In this document: positions 43,201 to 50,383 of the stretch, one piece after another
Position numbering within the stretch: the first letter of the stretch is position 1
Layout: the number at the start of each line of letters is the position of its first letter
From: an uncultured Oscillospiraceae bacterium
GTDB taxonomy: Bacteria > Bacillota > Clostridia > Oscillospirales > Acutalibacteraceae
Reading direction: 5' to 3'
Length of the DNA stretch: 57,759 nt
NCBI GenBank assembly: GCA_902478455.1
Contig: CABSLJ010000001.1
Coordinates: 1-57,759, forward strand
Translations under genes and position numbers: made by a program
The notes under the pieces: generated by a model
Databases searched by the model: none
What the model was told of the DNA's origin: nothing
What the model saw: the letters and a program-made list of their open reading frames with translations, nothing else

Positions 43201-43404
43201 GAACGACCGGACCGCCCTGCCGATCAGGAGGAGGAACGCCGTCTGTTTTTCGTCGGCATGACCCGCGCTCGGGAGGAGCTGATTCTGCTGACCGCACCCG
43301 AGGGCTCGGCTTTCCTTGAGGAGCTTCCCGCCGAGGGCGTTGTGTCCGGCCCTATCTCCGACCACAAACGTCGGCCGGACGCCGAACAGATGAGCCTGTT
43401 TTAA
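40228..43404 (+). CDS. EndoQ-type nuclease fused to a UvrD-family helicase
   Basis: This 1058-residue protein joins two DNA-repair enzymes. Residues 1 to about 420 match endonuclease Q, a PHP-fold nuclease that nicks 5' of deaminated bases and abasic sites. It shows DLHIHSKYS (His7, His9), GTGDFTHP, IPAHIWTP, SHSDAHSP, FFPEEGKYHLDGHR, a zinc site (CGLC and CPVC) and RRGQVERAPGYDGAYG. Residues about 455-1058 are an SF1A helicase: GPGTGKTKTL (Lys484), LLVDEFQDIND, GDPDQSIYGFRGAG, LQNYRST, MTLHGSKGLEF and FFVGMTRA. QLSLF at 418-422 and QMSLF as the last five residues match the beta-clamp-binding motif. GGAGG precedes ATG 40228. The gene stands alone between terminators. Confidence 0.9.
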   Translation: MTIADLHIHSKYSRATSRDCDLAHLDLWARRKGIGLLGTGDFTHPAWRAELAEQLVPAEEGLYTLRGDLRLPAAVAGGEEQPRFVLSGEISSIYKKNGRVRKVHNVILLPSLEAAEELSHKLEAIGNIHSDGRPILGLDSRDLLEITLESCPSAVFIPAHIWTPHFSLFGAFSGFDAIEECFEDLTPHIHALETGLSSDPPMNWRVSALDGYTLVSHSDAHSPQKLGREADLLEIDLSYPALARALETGEGFLGTLEFFPEEGKYHLDGHRACGLCIPPSETVRLGGKCPVCGKKITIGVQHRVEELADRAEGVSRPGGKPFESIVPLPEVIASSTGASPTGVRTLETYARLLSALGTEFTILRETPPEEIERVAGPCVAEGVRRLRRGQVERAPGYDGAYGTITLLNPYEIETINGQLSLFGMPAGKPKKPARRSAPKAKDALPKTAEEPNAAATEQLNPEQREAVEAVEEAVAVVAGPGTGKTKTLVARIAYLVEQRGATPESITAVTFTNQAAAEMRERLEQRLGRKGVRGMQIGTFHSICLRLLGDVTLIGEADALDIAAGLLSSRGLRSTPRALVQAVSRVKNGCSCEAVGLEEELFEAYNAALRGEGVLDFDDLLLQALSCAPEDKRAFTHLLVDEFQDINDVQYGLVRAWSREGESLFVIGDPDQSIYGFRGAGGRCFERLRADLPGLREIRLLQNYRSTPEILNCSLSVISHNPGGARLLHPNRGSDAPVRLLTAGSDFSEAIFIAKEIGRMAGGVDMVESDASPSGRTVFRSFSDIAVLCRTHRQAELIEKCLRHDSIPCVVAGREDFLSSDEARGALGFFRFLLDAGDLPSLRAALKFCWGCPADLIEQAESLCRSVSGPCDPASLRAALGDRTALLPWILAVEEYTPLVRREKPRKLLERFLGERTPSKPMERLLNMAVFHADMPSFLQNLLLGQEADLRRASGKDYASGAVRLMTLHGSKGLEFPVVFLPGVRAGNIPLERPDRPADQEEERRLFFVGMTRAREELILLTAPEGSAFLEELPAEGVVSGPISDHKRRPDAEQMSLF

Positions 43405-43430
43405 CAGCTGAAAAACCACAGGATAAAGAA

Positions 43431-43458
43431 AAACGGACGCGCCTGCGTCCGTTTTTTT
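43431..43458 (+). terminator. Intrinsic terminator after the EndoQ-helicase gene
   Basis: AAACGGACGC (43431-43440) pairs with GCGTCCGTTT (43445-43454) around GCCT, with a run of seven T overlapping its end. Confidence 0.9.
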
Positions 43459-43613
43459 ATCCTGTATTTTGAGAGCAACCTCATTTCCGCCTGGTTTCGC
43501 GCCTTGTATGTTCCCGGCGCAGAGTGGGAAGGCCTCGCCGCAGGCACAATACCCTTCCCTTTGGAATATACTGGGGAGACGAAACTGTATTTTTACCTTG
43601 GGGGGAAAATAGG

Positions 43614-44300
43614 ATGGAACAACAATCGTTTCAGTCTATGGTGGACAGATATAAAGAAGATATGCTTCGTATGGCGCGCTCGGGCGCGGGAAAAAATCCA
43701 GCCGCGAGGCAGACGCTTGCACAGCAGCCCGTACAGCAAAACGAACAGCCCGCCGAACCGGAACCGCAGCCAATGACTCCGGCGCCGCAGATGGAGGAGC
43801 CGTCGGCGCCGCCTCCGGCTGTCTCCCGTGGGGACGGCCAGCTGACCGACCCGGAGCGCCAGTCGGCCTCCCAGATGGACAACGACGCGCCCGAGGTGCT
43901 GGATCAGTCGGTTCCGGAACCCATGACCTATCAGGAATTTCTGCGCCGCAACAGAAGCGTGGGAGAGCTGAAGATCGAAGCGTCGCTGGGGCAGGGAGCC
44001 GTCCCGATTGAAGGCGTCAGGATCACCGTGTACAAACGCTTTACCGACGGTCCCAGAAGGTTTTACACCTTGTGGACTGACTTCAGCGGCATGGTAAACG
44101 GTATTCTGCTGCCCGCGCCCGACCGGTCGCTCTCTGAGCGTCCGTCCAACCAACGTCCCTATGCCGTCTATGAGGTGTCGGCTGAGCATCCCGATTTTGA
44201 GCGAATGGTATTTCCCCAGACGCCGGTTTTTCCGGGCATCACATCGATTCAAAAAGTTCGTCTGGTGCCCAGCTCGGCTGCGCAGCAGCAAAACCAGTAG
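43614..44300 (+). CDS. Proline-rich protein with a carboxypeptidase-regulatory-like domain
   Basis: The 228-residue protein has a short helical N terminus (MEQQSFQSMVDRYKEDMLRM), a long disordered linker rich in Pro, Gln and Glu (residues about 25-105), and a C-terminal beta-sandwich-like domain. That domain contains GELKIEASLGQGAVPIEGVR, ITVYKRFTDGPRRFYTLWTD and VFPGITSIQKVRLVP, and resembles a peptidase-regulatory/Cna-B fold. It has no signal peptide. It is 18 bases upstream of the SpoIID/peptidoglycan-binding gene, so both probably act together at the spore or cell wall. The function is otherwise unknown. ATG 43614 follows GGGGGG and AGG. Confidence 0.7.
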   Translation: MEQQSFQSMVDRYKEDMLRMARSGAGKNPAARQTLAQQPVQQNEQPAEPEPQPMTPAPQMEEPSAPPPAVSRGDGQLTDPERQSASQMDNDAPEVLDQSVPEPMTYQEFLRRNRSVGELKIEASLGQGAVPIEGVRITVYKRFTDGPRRFYTLWTDFSGMVNGILLPAPDRSLSERPSNQRPYAVYEVSAEHPDFERMVFPQTPVFPGITSIQKVRLVPSSAAQQQNQ

Positions 44301-44318
44301 AAGGGGGAGGGACAGTAT

Positions 44319-45671
44319 ATGCCGGAGCCGATTATCCCGGAGACCATCACCGTGCATCTGGGGGCGCCTTCCGCCTCTGCGCGCAATGTGGTCGTCCCTT
44401 TTATCGATTACATCAAGAACGTCGCCTCAAGCGAAATTTACCCCACCTGGCCGGAGTCCGCCCTGCGGGCCAATATCCTTGCGCAGATCAGCTTCGCCCT
44501 CAACCGCGTGTACACCGAATGGTACCGCAGTCAGGGCTATGATTTCGATATTACCAACTCCACCCGTTACGACCAGAAGTTCATTGAAAACCGGGACTAT
44601 TTCGATACCGTCTCCCGCATCGTGGACGATATTTTCAACAACTACGTGGTCCGCCAGGGAACCATACAGCCCTATTTCACCCAGTATTGCGACGGCCGCA
44701 ACACCACCTGCGACGGTCTCTCCCAGTGGGGTTCGGTCGATCTTGCGAACCGTGGGCTGGTTCCCTATGAAATCCTGCAGTATTATTACGGCAACGACAT
44801 CAATATTATCACCAACGCGCCCGTTCAGGCCAATGTGCCCTCCTATCCCGGCGTGCCGCTTCGGCTCGGGGATTTCAGCGAGGAGGTGCGCACCATTCAG
44901 CGCCAGCTCAACCGCATTGCGCTCAACTATCCGGCCATCCCCAGAATTCCGGAAGAGAACGGCTTTTTCGGGCCCCAGACCGAGGCGGCTGTGCGCAAAT
45001 TTCAGCAGCTGTTCGACCTGACGGTCGACGGCATCGTCGGCAAGGCCACCTGGTACCGCATCAAATATCTTTACAACGCCGTCAAGGGGCTTTCCGAACT
45101 CCAGTCCGAGGGCATTACCTTTGACGAGGCCAGCCGCATTTTTGAAAGAGAGCTTGAGGAAGGGGACACGGGCGTTCAGGTCCGTCTGATTCAGTATTAC
45201 CTAGCGGTTATCTCCTACTTTGACAATGAAATTCCCCAGGTTGTCATCGACGGGAACTTCGACGGCAACACGGTGGCCGGCGTCCGCGCCTTTCAGAGAA
45301 AATACGGCCTGCCGGAGACCGGCGTCGTCGACCGGCAGACCTGGAATGTCATAACCCGGATTTACAACAGCATTGTGCAGGGCATTTCACCTGAAATTAT
45401 ACCGGGCGCCGATGAAATCTACCCAGGGCGCTTTTTAAGTCTCGGCATGGAAGGGGAGGATATCCGCACCCTCCAGCGCTTTTTACAGGAAGCGCGTTCG
45501 GCCGATCCATCCATCCCCGCAGTGGAAACGACAGGAACCTTCGACCAGGCGACCGACGCCGCCGTTCGTTACATTCAGGCGCAAAACGGCCTGCCGGTCA
45601 ACGGCATTGTGGGACCTTTGACCTGGGACGCCGTTGTCCGCCTTGCGCGCCAGTCGCGCACCGCCGGCTGA
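44319..45671 (+). CDS. SpoIID-like protein with three peptidoglycan-binding repeats
   Basis: The 450-residue protein has an N-terminal domain (about 20-165) with the SpoIID/LytB pattern: PTWPESALRANILAQISFAL followed by NRVYTEWYR, then GTIQPYFTQYCDGRNTTCDG and LSQWGSVDLANRGLVPYEIL. It then has three PG_binding_1 domains of about 70-90 residues (FSEEVRTIQRQLNRIA, DTGVQVRLIQYYLAVI, EGEDIRTLQRFLQEA), each ending in a G(I/V)VxxxTW motif. No signal peptide is seen, which is common for spore-deposited proteins. With the preceding gene it forms a two-gene unit closed by a strong terminator. A role in spore cortex or coat is inferred. Confidence 0.8.
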   Translation: MPEPIIPETITVHLGAPSASARNVVVPFIDYIKNVASSEIYPTWPESALRANILAQISFALNRVYTEWYRSQGYDFDITNSTRYDQKFIENRDYFDTVSRIVDDIFNNYVVRQGTIQPYFTQYCDGRNTTCDGLSQWGSVDLANRGLVPYEILQYYYGNDINIITNAPVQANVPSYPGVPLRLGDFSEEVRTIQRQLNRIALNYPAIPRIPEENGFFGPQTEAAVRKFQQLFDLTVDGIVGKATWYRIKYLYNAVKGLSELQSEGITFDEASRIFERELEEGDTGVQVRLIQYYLAVISYFDNEIPQVVIDGNFDGNTVAGVRAFQRKYGLPETGVVDRQTWNVITRIYNSIVQGISPEIIPGADEIYPGRFLSLGMEGEDIRTLQRFLQEARSADPSIPAVETTGTFDQATDAAVRYIQAQNGLPVNGIVGPLTWDAVVRLARQSRTAG

Positions 45672-45738
45672 GCGCTTCCCCTGGAAGACAGCGCCGCAGG
45701 ACCTGCGTTCCCACAAAGACCGCATGGACGCCCGTGTC

Positions 45739-45779
45739 AAAAAGCCCGCCGCTGCTTGACTTGCAGCGGCGGGCTTTTT
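45739..45779. terminator. Bidirectional terminator
   Basis: AAAAAGCCCGCCGCTGC (45739-45755) pairs perfectly with GCAGCGGCGGGCTTTTT (45763-45779). It serves the plus-strand pair and the convergent TIGR04076 gene. Confidence 0.9.
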
Positions 45780-45876
45780 GATGCGGGGAGGGGGACAGGG
45801 ATATCTTTCCCCACTTTCGGAGAGTCGTTTGGAATCTTCCAAAGTGGGAGGTACCGGAACGCTTCCACGAAACAGC

Positions 45877-46221
45877 CTAGCGCACCGGCTCATAGTCGAT
45901 GTGAGATTCCTCGTCGGTCGCCTCCAGCTTGAAGATGACCGGCCGCAATCCGTCGTTGCAGCTGCAGATGGCCACACCCGGCACGCGGATCCAGTCTCCG
46001 TAATAGAAGAGATCGTTGCCCGCACCGTGCGCCAAGGCAAAAACATATTGATAGATCGCCTTCCACGCCTCGTCGCATAACCCGTCCGGTTTGGCATAGT
46101 CGGCATAAAACACCTGGCCTTCCCGCAGCATGGGGCAGGCCTTCAGCCCTTTTGCGCCGTAAACCGCCGCGAGCTCTTCATCGAGCGTGGTTTTCAGCAC
46201 CGTGATTTTCACCTTATTCAT
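45877..46221 (-). CDS. TIGR04076 family protein
   Basis: The 114-residue protein matches the small TIGR04076 family by its opening MNKVKITVLKTTLDEELAAV, the CPMLREGQVF segment, and the conserved cysteines (CPM, LCDEAW, CSCNDGLRPVIFKLE). The family has no established function; the conserved Cys residues suggest metal or cofactor binding. AAAGGAG precedes the ATG. The start codon overlaps the stop of the membrane-protein gene upstream on the same strand (46218), indicating coupling. Confidence 0.8.
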   Translation of the reverse strand: MNKVKITVLKTTLDEELAAVYGAKGLKACPMLREGQVFYADYAKPDGLCDEAWKAIYQYVFALAHGAGNDLFYYGDWIRVPGVAICSCNDGLRPVIFKLEATDEESHIDYEPVR

Positions 46222-46985
46222 CGTTCAGACTCCTTTCCGGTTTTTTGCGGAATCCCTGTACCAGGGAATTTCTTTCTCTTGTGATTGGAAGAAAAGGCAC
46301 GGCGAGTGCGCTGCCGCGCCGCCTGGACTGTCTTGTCGGAATTCGCGCCCCTGGCGGTCTTTCGTTTGGCGAACATGCCGATACCCACCAGCAAAAAGAC
46401 CATGCTGAGCGCTGCGCCGAAGAGGGCGCTGCTGCTTACCGCGTAAGGGGAACCCTGATGCGTCAGCAGGGTGCACTGGGTAACCACGATGGACACCATC
46501 GCGTCGGCGAAGCTGACGATCTTCAGCGCCAGGATGATAGGGCTTTTCATGCGCCGGGTGACCACCGTGCCGTAAATGGCAAAACCGAGCTTGATAAAGG
46601 AGATAAACGCCACCAGATAGACGATATATCCCCGGTAAACGGTCGAATCACCATCCACATACATCTTCAGGCAGATGAAAAAGTATGCCACACCCATCAG
46701 GGACAAAAACAGACCGGTGTATCGGAAGACGCCGAATTCCCTATCGTATCTTTCCGTTGCGTCCCGCATTTTGACTGCGTATGCATACTGCCTCAAAAAG
46801 AAAAGGCGCGCACAGCACAGCAACAGATAATAAAAGGCGTTCATAATAAACCACAGCGAGAAAAGAGAGAATCCCAACAGCAGCTTGCCCACGCCGATAA
46901 GAGCGTTGGTCGTCAGGGACGCCTTTGTAATCGCCAGGGTCCTGTCGGTGTAATTTCCCAGCCGGTCCCGGAAGGGCGCTTGCAT
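46218..46985 (-). CDS. Multi-pass membrane protein of unknown function
   Basis: The 255-residue protein has about six membrane helices (for example GVGKLLLGFSLFSLWFIMNA, GLFLSLMGVAYFFICLKMYV, YIVYLVAFISFIKLGFAIYG, SALFGAALSMVFLLVGIGMF) and a very basic C-terminal tail (KRKTARGANSDK, RQRTRRAFSSNHKRKK). I do not recognise the family. ATG 46985 is used because GGGGAG is five bases before it; the open frame before that is out of keeping. It is coupled to the TIGR04076 gene and lies downstream of the c-di-GMP enzyme on the same strand. Confidence 0.7.
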   Translation of the reverse strand: MQAPFRDRLGNYTDRTLAITKASLTTNALIGVGKLLLGFSLFSLWFIMNAFYYLLLCCARLFFLRQYAYAVKMRDATERYDREFGVFRYTGLFLSLMGVAYFFICLKMYVDGDSTVYRGYIVYLVAFISFIKLGFAIYGTVVTRRMKSPIILALKIVSFADAMVSIVVTQCTLLTHQGSPYAVSSSALFGAALSMVFLLVGIGMFAKRKTARGANSDKTVQAARQRTRRAFSSNHKRKKFPGTGIPQKTGKESER

Positions 46986-47046
46986 AGGCGCTCCCCTTTC
47001 TTGTTGATCTTTGCCGCCTTGTGGAGCGGGATGAAAGCGGCTATTC

Positions 47047-49317
47047 TCATCCGTTTGGAAGCGCGGCAGGCTTCCGGGAGGAAAGCCACAGCTCAAATTC
47101 GTCGATCGGCAGCGGCCGGGAAAAGATGTAGCCCTGCACCATATCGCAATGGACGCCGCACAGAAAATCCAGCTGCTCGGGCGTCTCGATGCCCTCGGCT
47201 ACGGTTTTAGCCCCGATTTTTCTGGCCAGCTCCACAATGGACGCCACCACGTCCCGTGTTTTGGGCTGTTCCACGTTTAAGAAGAAACGGCGGTCGAGCT
47301 TGACAACGTCTATGTCGAACTCCATCAAGAGCCCCAGGGAGGAATAGCCCGCGCCGAAATCGTCCAGCGAGCACAAAAAACCCTTGCGGTGCATCTCGCG
47401 CGTCTGTTCTTTTACAAGCTCTATGCTCTGATCGTCAAACAGGATGGATTCGGTCAATTCCAGTTCAATCAGACCGCGCGGAATTCCGTACCGGCCGGCG
47501 ATCTCCTCAAACGGACAAAGACAATCGGGTCGCTTGAAATGCTGGCGGGACAGATTGACGGAAATCGGAAAGACGGCTCTTCCCTCCTCCATCCACCGCC
47601 GGAGCGTTTTGCAGACCTCCTCAAAGATGAACAGATCCAGCTTGCAGATTTTTCCGTTCTTTTCAAACAGGGGAATAAAGTCGGAGGGGAAAATCACTCC
47701 GCGCTCCGGATGATGCCAGCGGACCAGCGCCTCGGCGCCGCCGATTTCTCCGCTTTCCAGCCATACCTTCGGCTGTAGAAACGCCTTGAAATCGCCGTTT
47801 GTCAAAGAGGTTTCAAATAGTTCGTTGAGCTCATATTCCATTTGGAGCTGCTGTGTCAGAGAGGAATCGTAAAAACCGCAGAGCTCTCCCTCCTGGACGG
47901 TGCGGCTGCGGCAGGCGGTCTTGGCCCGGTCCTGGATCAGCGTGATCTCCAGCGACGGATCGTCCACAATATAAACGCCCGCATAGAGGGTCAGGTGGTA
48001 GGGATTCAGACTGCGCGCTTCCTCCGCCATGGCGGAAAGACGCTGTTGAATAACGGCGGGGTCCTTTTCCTGCAGAAGGAGGAAAAAATTGTCCGCGTCG
48101 GCCCGGGCGGCCAGCTCATCGTCACGGATGCTCCGGCGCAGCGCCTGCATCACATTGCGCAGGGTGTTGTCCCCCTCGGCGCTCCCGTAGTTCGCGTTGA
48201 TCAGCTTGAAATTTCTGATGTTCATGAGGGCCACGGCGCAGTTTGAGGGTTTCATCCCCTGCAGCAGCCGTCCGCAGTCGATTTGGAAGGAGGCGTTGTT
48301 CTGCCCGCCGGTCAGTTGGTCCACGAAGGCGATGCGCTCCAGTTCCCTGGAATGACTGCGGTAAAGGTGGTAAAAGGCAAACAGGATGACCGCAAACAGC
48401 AGGATGGTACCGGCAATGATCAAAAAGTTCTGATTGATGTAAAAATCGGTTTCGTGGGAGATCAGATTGGAGGGAACCAGCGTCAGCAGCACCCAATCGT
48501 AGCTCGTCAGCGGATGGTAGGAAAGCACCAGCTCGGTGCCGTCCACCGCGGTAAAGGAGAAGATGCCGCTTTGGCGGTTGTGCATATTCGCCTGCATTTG
48601 CAGGATATTCTCTACCAGTGGACCGCTTTCGTGCTGGGAAAAAATATCGTCCAGCTGCAGGAAGGGGTCAAGATCGGTGGGGGAAATGACGACGTTGCCG
48701 TCAATGTCAATAATGCAGGTGATTCCCTGCCCGGAAAAGCTCTTGGGCTCAATCAGCTTCTGCATGTTTTCCTTGCTACGCACCCCGGCCAGCACGCCGG
48801 CCACCCGTTTTTCCTTGTAAATCGGAATGGAATACAAGATGCTTTCCTTATCCAGAAAGGATACCCCGCTTTGCCCCGCAAAGGAGGAGATGACGCCGGG
48901 CTGACTGAGAAGATCGCCCTCGAAAGGAGTACTGTAACAGCGTCTGCCTTCCTCATCGATCAACACAAGGGAGGTGAAACCGAGTGCTGAGGCCTTGCGG
49001 CTCAGGAAAGACTGCACAGAAGCAATGGTTCTGTCATTGTCCATTCGCTGCAGCGTGTCGGCCAGAATTTCCAGATCCAGAATGTTCTTGGAAAGTCGGT
49101 AGTCCACGTCGTCGGCCAGTTGAAGCGATACGTCGCCCACATAGACCGTTGTCCTCCGGTTGATAGCGTCCCTTAAATTTGAAGCATTCCACAAAATTGC
49201 GGCGGACGCCAGCACAATCAGCACGGCCAGCAGCGCAAGAGACGTTTTGTACGGAAGGGATCGTGTGTGGAGCTTTCCAACGCCGCGCCCTGAAAAAGAT
49301 TTTTCTGCTTTTCTCAT
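47047..49317 (-). CDS. Cyclic-di-GMP phosphodiesterase with dCache, degenerate GGDEF and EAL domains
   Basis: The 756-residue membrane sensor has a first helix (SLALLAVLIVLASAAILW), an extracellular dCache-like sensor (about 50-290), a second helix (FLIIAGTILLFAVILFAFY), a GGDEF-like domain and a C-terminal EAL domain. The GGDEF signature is replaced by DADNF, so no cyclase activity is expected. The EAL domain keeps EALVRW, VNLSRQ, ELTES, LDDFGAGYSSL, KLDRRF, AEGIE and QGYIFSRP, so hydrolysis of c-di-GMP to pGpG is likely. The external ligand is unknown. The C terminus lies opposite no other gene, and the membrane-protein gene follows 61 bases later. Confidence 0.9.
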   Translation of the reverse strand: MRKAEKSFSGRGVGKLHTRSLPYKTSLALLAVLIVLASAAILWNASNLRDAINRRTTVYVGDVSLQLADDVDYRLSKNILDLEILADTLQRMDNDRTIASVQSFLSRKASALGFTSLVLIDEEGRRCYSTPFEGDLLSQPGVISSFAGQSGVSFLDKESILYSIPIYKEKRVAGVLAGVRSKENMQKLIEPKSFSGQGITCIIDIDGNVVISPTDLDPFLQLDDIFSQHESGPLVENILQMQANMHNRQSGIFSFTAVDGTELVLSYHPLTSYDWVLLTLVPSNLISHETDFYINQNFLIIAGTILLFAVILFAFYHLYRSHSRELERIAFVDQLTGGQNNASFQIDCGRLLQGMKPSNCAVALMNIRNFKLINANYGSAEGDNTLRNVMQALRRSIRDDELAARADADNFFLLLQEKDPAVIQQRLSAMAEEARSLNPYHLTLYAGVYIVDDPSLEITLIQDRAKTACRSRTVQEGELCGFYDSSLTQQLQMEYELNELFETSLTNGDFKAFLQPKVWLESGEIGGAEALVRWHHPERGVIFPSDFIPLFEKNGKICKLDLFIFEEVCKTLRRWMEEGRAVFPISVNLSRQHFKRPDCLCPFEEIAGRYGIPRGLIELELTESILFDDQSIELVKEQTREMHRKGFLCSLDDFGAGYSSLGLLMEFDIDVVKLDRRFFLNVEQPKTRDVVASIVELARKIGAKTVAEGIETPEQLDFLCGVHCDMVQGYIFSRPLPIDEFELWLSSRKPAALPNG

Positions 49318-49548
49318 ACCGGATGTCTCCCAAATCCATGTTCTGCGGGATGGTTTTATCCCTTTGATCTCGCTGAAAAAATCAATTATCCCGCCTTAAA
49401 AGGATGGCGGCTTTGAAAATCTATAGTATTTATCATATTCTAACATAATTTACGCTTCGCGTCGATACAAGTATTGGAATGATACGCTGCTTTTCTGCAA
49501 ATGCAGGCGATTTTCAGCCTCTGTGAATTGTCAGGAAGCTCAGGAAAC
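49318..49548. other. Divergent intergenic region
   Basis: This AT-rich gap lies between the phosphodiesterase (minus) and tetR (plus). A hairpin GGGAT-AAAACC-ATCCC lies near 49350-49365, and GCCGCC / GGCGG near 49392-49413. No c-di-GMP riboswitch motif was recognised. Confidence 0.45.
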
Positions 49549-49577
49549 TTGACAAGGGGAAAAAAGACGAGTATGAT
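49549..49577 (+). promoter_or_regulatory. Promoter of the tetR-MMPL operon
   Basis: TTGACA (49549-49554) and TATGAT (49572-49577) are 17 bases apart. Confidence 0.75.
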
Positions 49578-49585
49578 AATCGCTG

Positions 49586-49599
49586 TTGAACGTGTTCAA
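49586..49599 (+). promoter_or_regulatory. TetR operator
   Basis: TTGAACGTGTTCAA is a 14-base palindrome (TTGAAC-GT-GTTCAA, central two bases not symmetric) located at the expected transcription start, 28 bases before the TetR start codon. Autoregulation by the TetR protein is the simplest reading. Confidence 0.75.
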
Positions 49600-49626
49600 A
49601 TTCATACAGAAGGCGGGTTGCGGAAT

Positions 49627-50286
49627 ATGGATGATGTGAAGAGCCGCGTGCTGGACGCCGCCAGGACGCTCTTTTTAAAGCAGGGCTACAAAAAGACGAC
49701 CATCCGGCAGATCGTCGAGCATTCGGGGGTGCTCATCGGGAGCATCTACCATTTCTTTGAAAACAAAGAGGATGTTTTCCGCGCCCTTGCTTTGAGCGTC
49801 TATGATCTCAGCGAGCGGTACGCAAGGGAGCGCCTGGCCCGGGAGGCCGGTCCGGTCTACCGGTGCGCCGTCAGTGGAGCGCTTATGCTGAGCGCGGTCG
49901 AGGAGGATGAACGGGTTGCCGAACTGAGCTTTGAGGCCTACAATTCCACCTATATTCTCGGCGGACTGGTGGAGCATATGGCAAGGCGCGCCCAAGAGGT
50001 ATTTTCCCCTTACAATCCCGGCGCTTCTCACCGCGATTTCTGCCGGAGGGCGCTGGCGGTCAGCGGCGTCATGCGCAGCATGATCGCCGTCCGGCTGATG
50101 CCTCCCGCCACCGGGCTTTCCCTTTCACTGGAGGAAAAGATCGACACCTTCCTGGAGGCCGGTCTGTACGCCTACGGCGTACCGTCTGAAGAGATTGAAG
50201 CCATCAAAAGCCGTTTGCGGACGGACGGCGCGCTCTTGCGCGAAGCGACGCGCGACCTCATCGCCGCTTACGCCGCTCCTGTTTGA
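49627..50286 (+). CDS. TetR-family transcriptional regulator
   Basis: The 219-residue regulator has the N-terminal helix-turn-helix VLDAARTLFLKQGYKKTTIR, QIVEHSGVLIGSIYHFFENK, typical of TetR proteins, and a long helical ligand-binding domain. The ATG at 49627 follows GAAGGCGGG; upstream in-frame codons lie before or inside the operator. The two downstream genes encode an MMPL transporter and a GLUG-repeat surface protein, so it probably controls them together with itself through the palindrome at 49586. The effector is unknown. Confidence 0.92.
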   Translation: MDDVKSRVLDAARTLFLKQGYKKTTIRQIVEHSGVLIGSIYHFFENKEDVFRALALSVYDLSERYARERLAREAGPVYRCAVSGALMLSAVEEDERVAELSFEAYNSTYILGGLVEHMARRAQEVFSPYNPGASHRDFCRRALAVSGVMRSMIAVRLMPPATGLSLSLEEKIDTFLEAGLYAYGVPSEEIEAIKSRLRTDGALLREATRDLIAAYAAPV

Positions 50287-50383
50287 GAAGCGCCAGCGCC
50301 GCGTCGAAATCGTCTTTGGCGGGCGCACAAAGGGTCCTCATGCCGCAAAGCGAAGCAACTGTCTGACAATCGGGAGGTAAAGC

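Noticed and set aside
47047..49317. Active diguanylate cyclase
   Set aside because: The GGDEF signature is replaced by DADNF, so only the EAL activity is proposed.
49318..49548. c-di-GMP riboswitch upstream of the phosphodiesterase
   Set aside because: The conserved GEMM core sequences and tetraloop were not seen.
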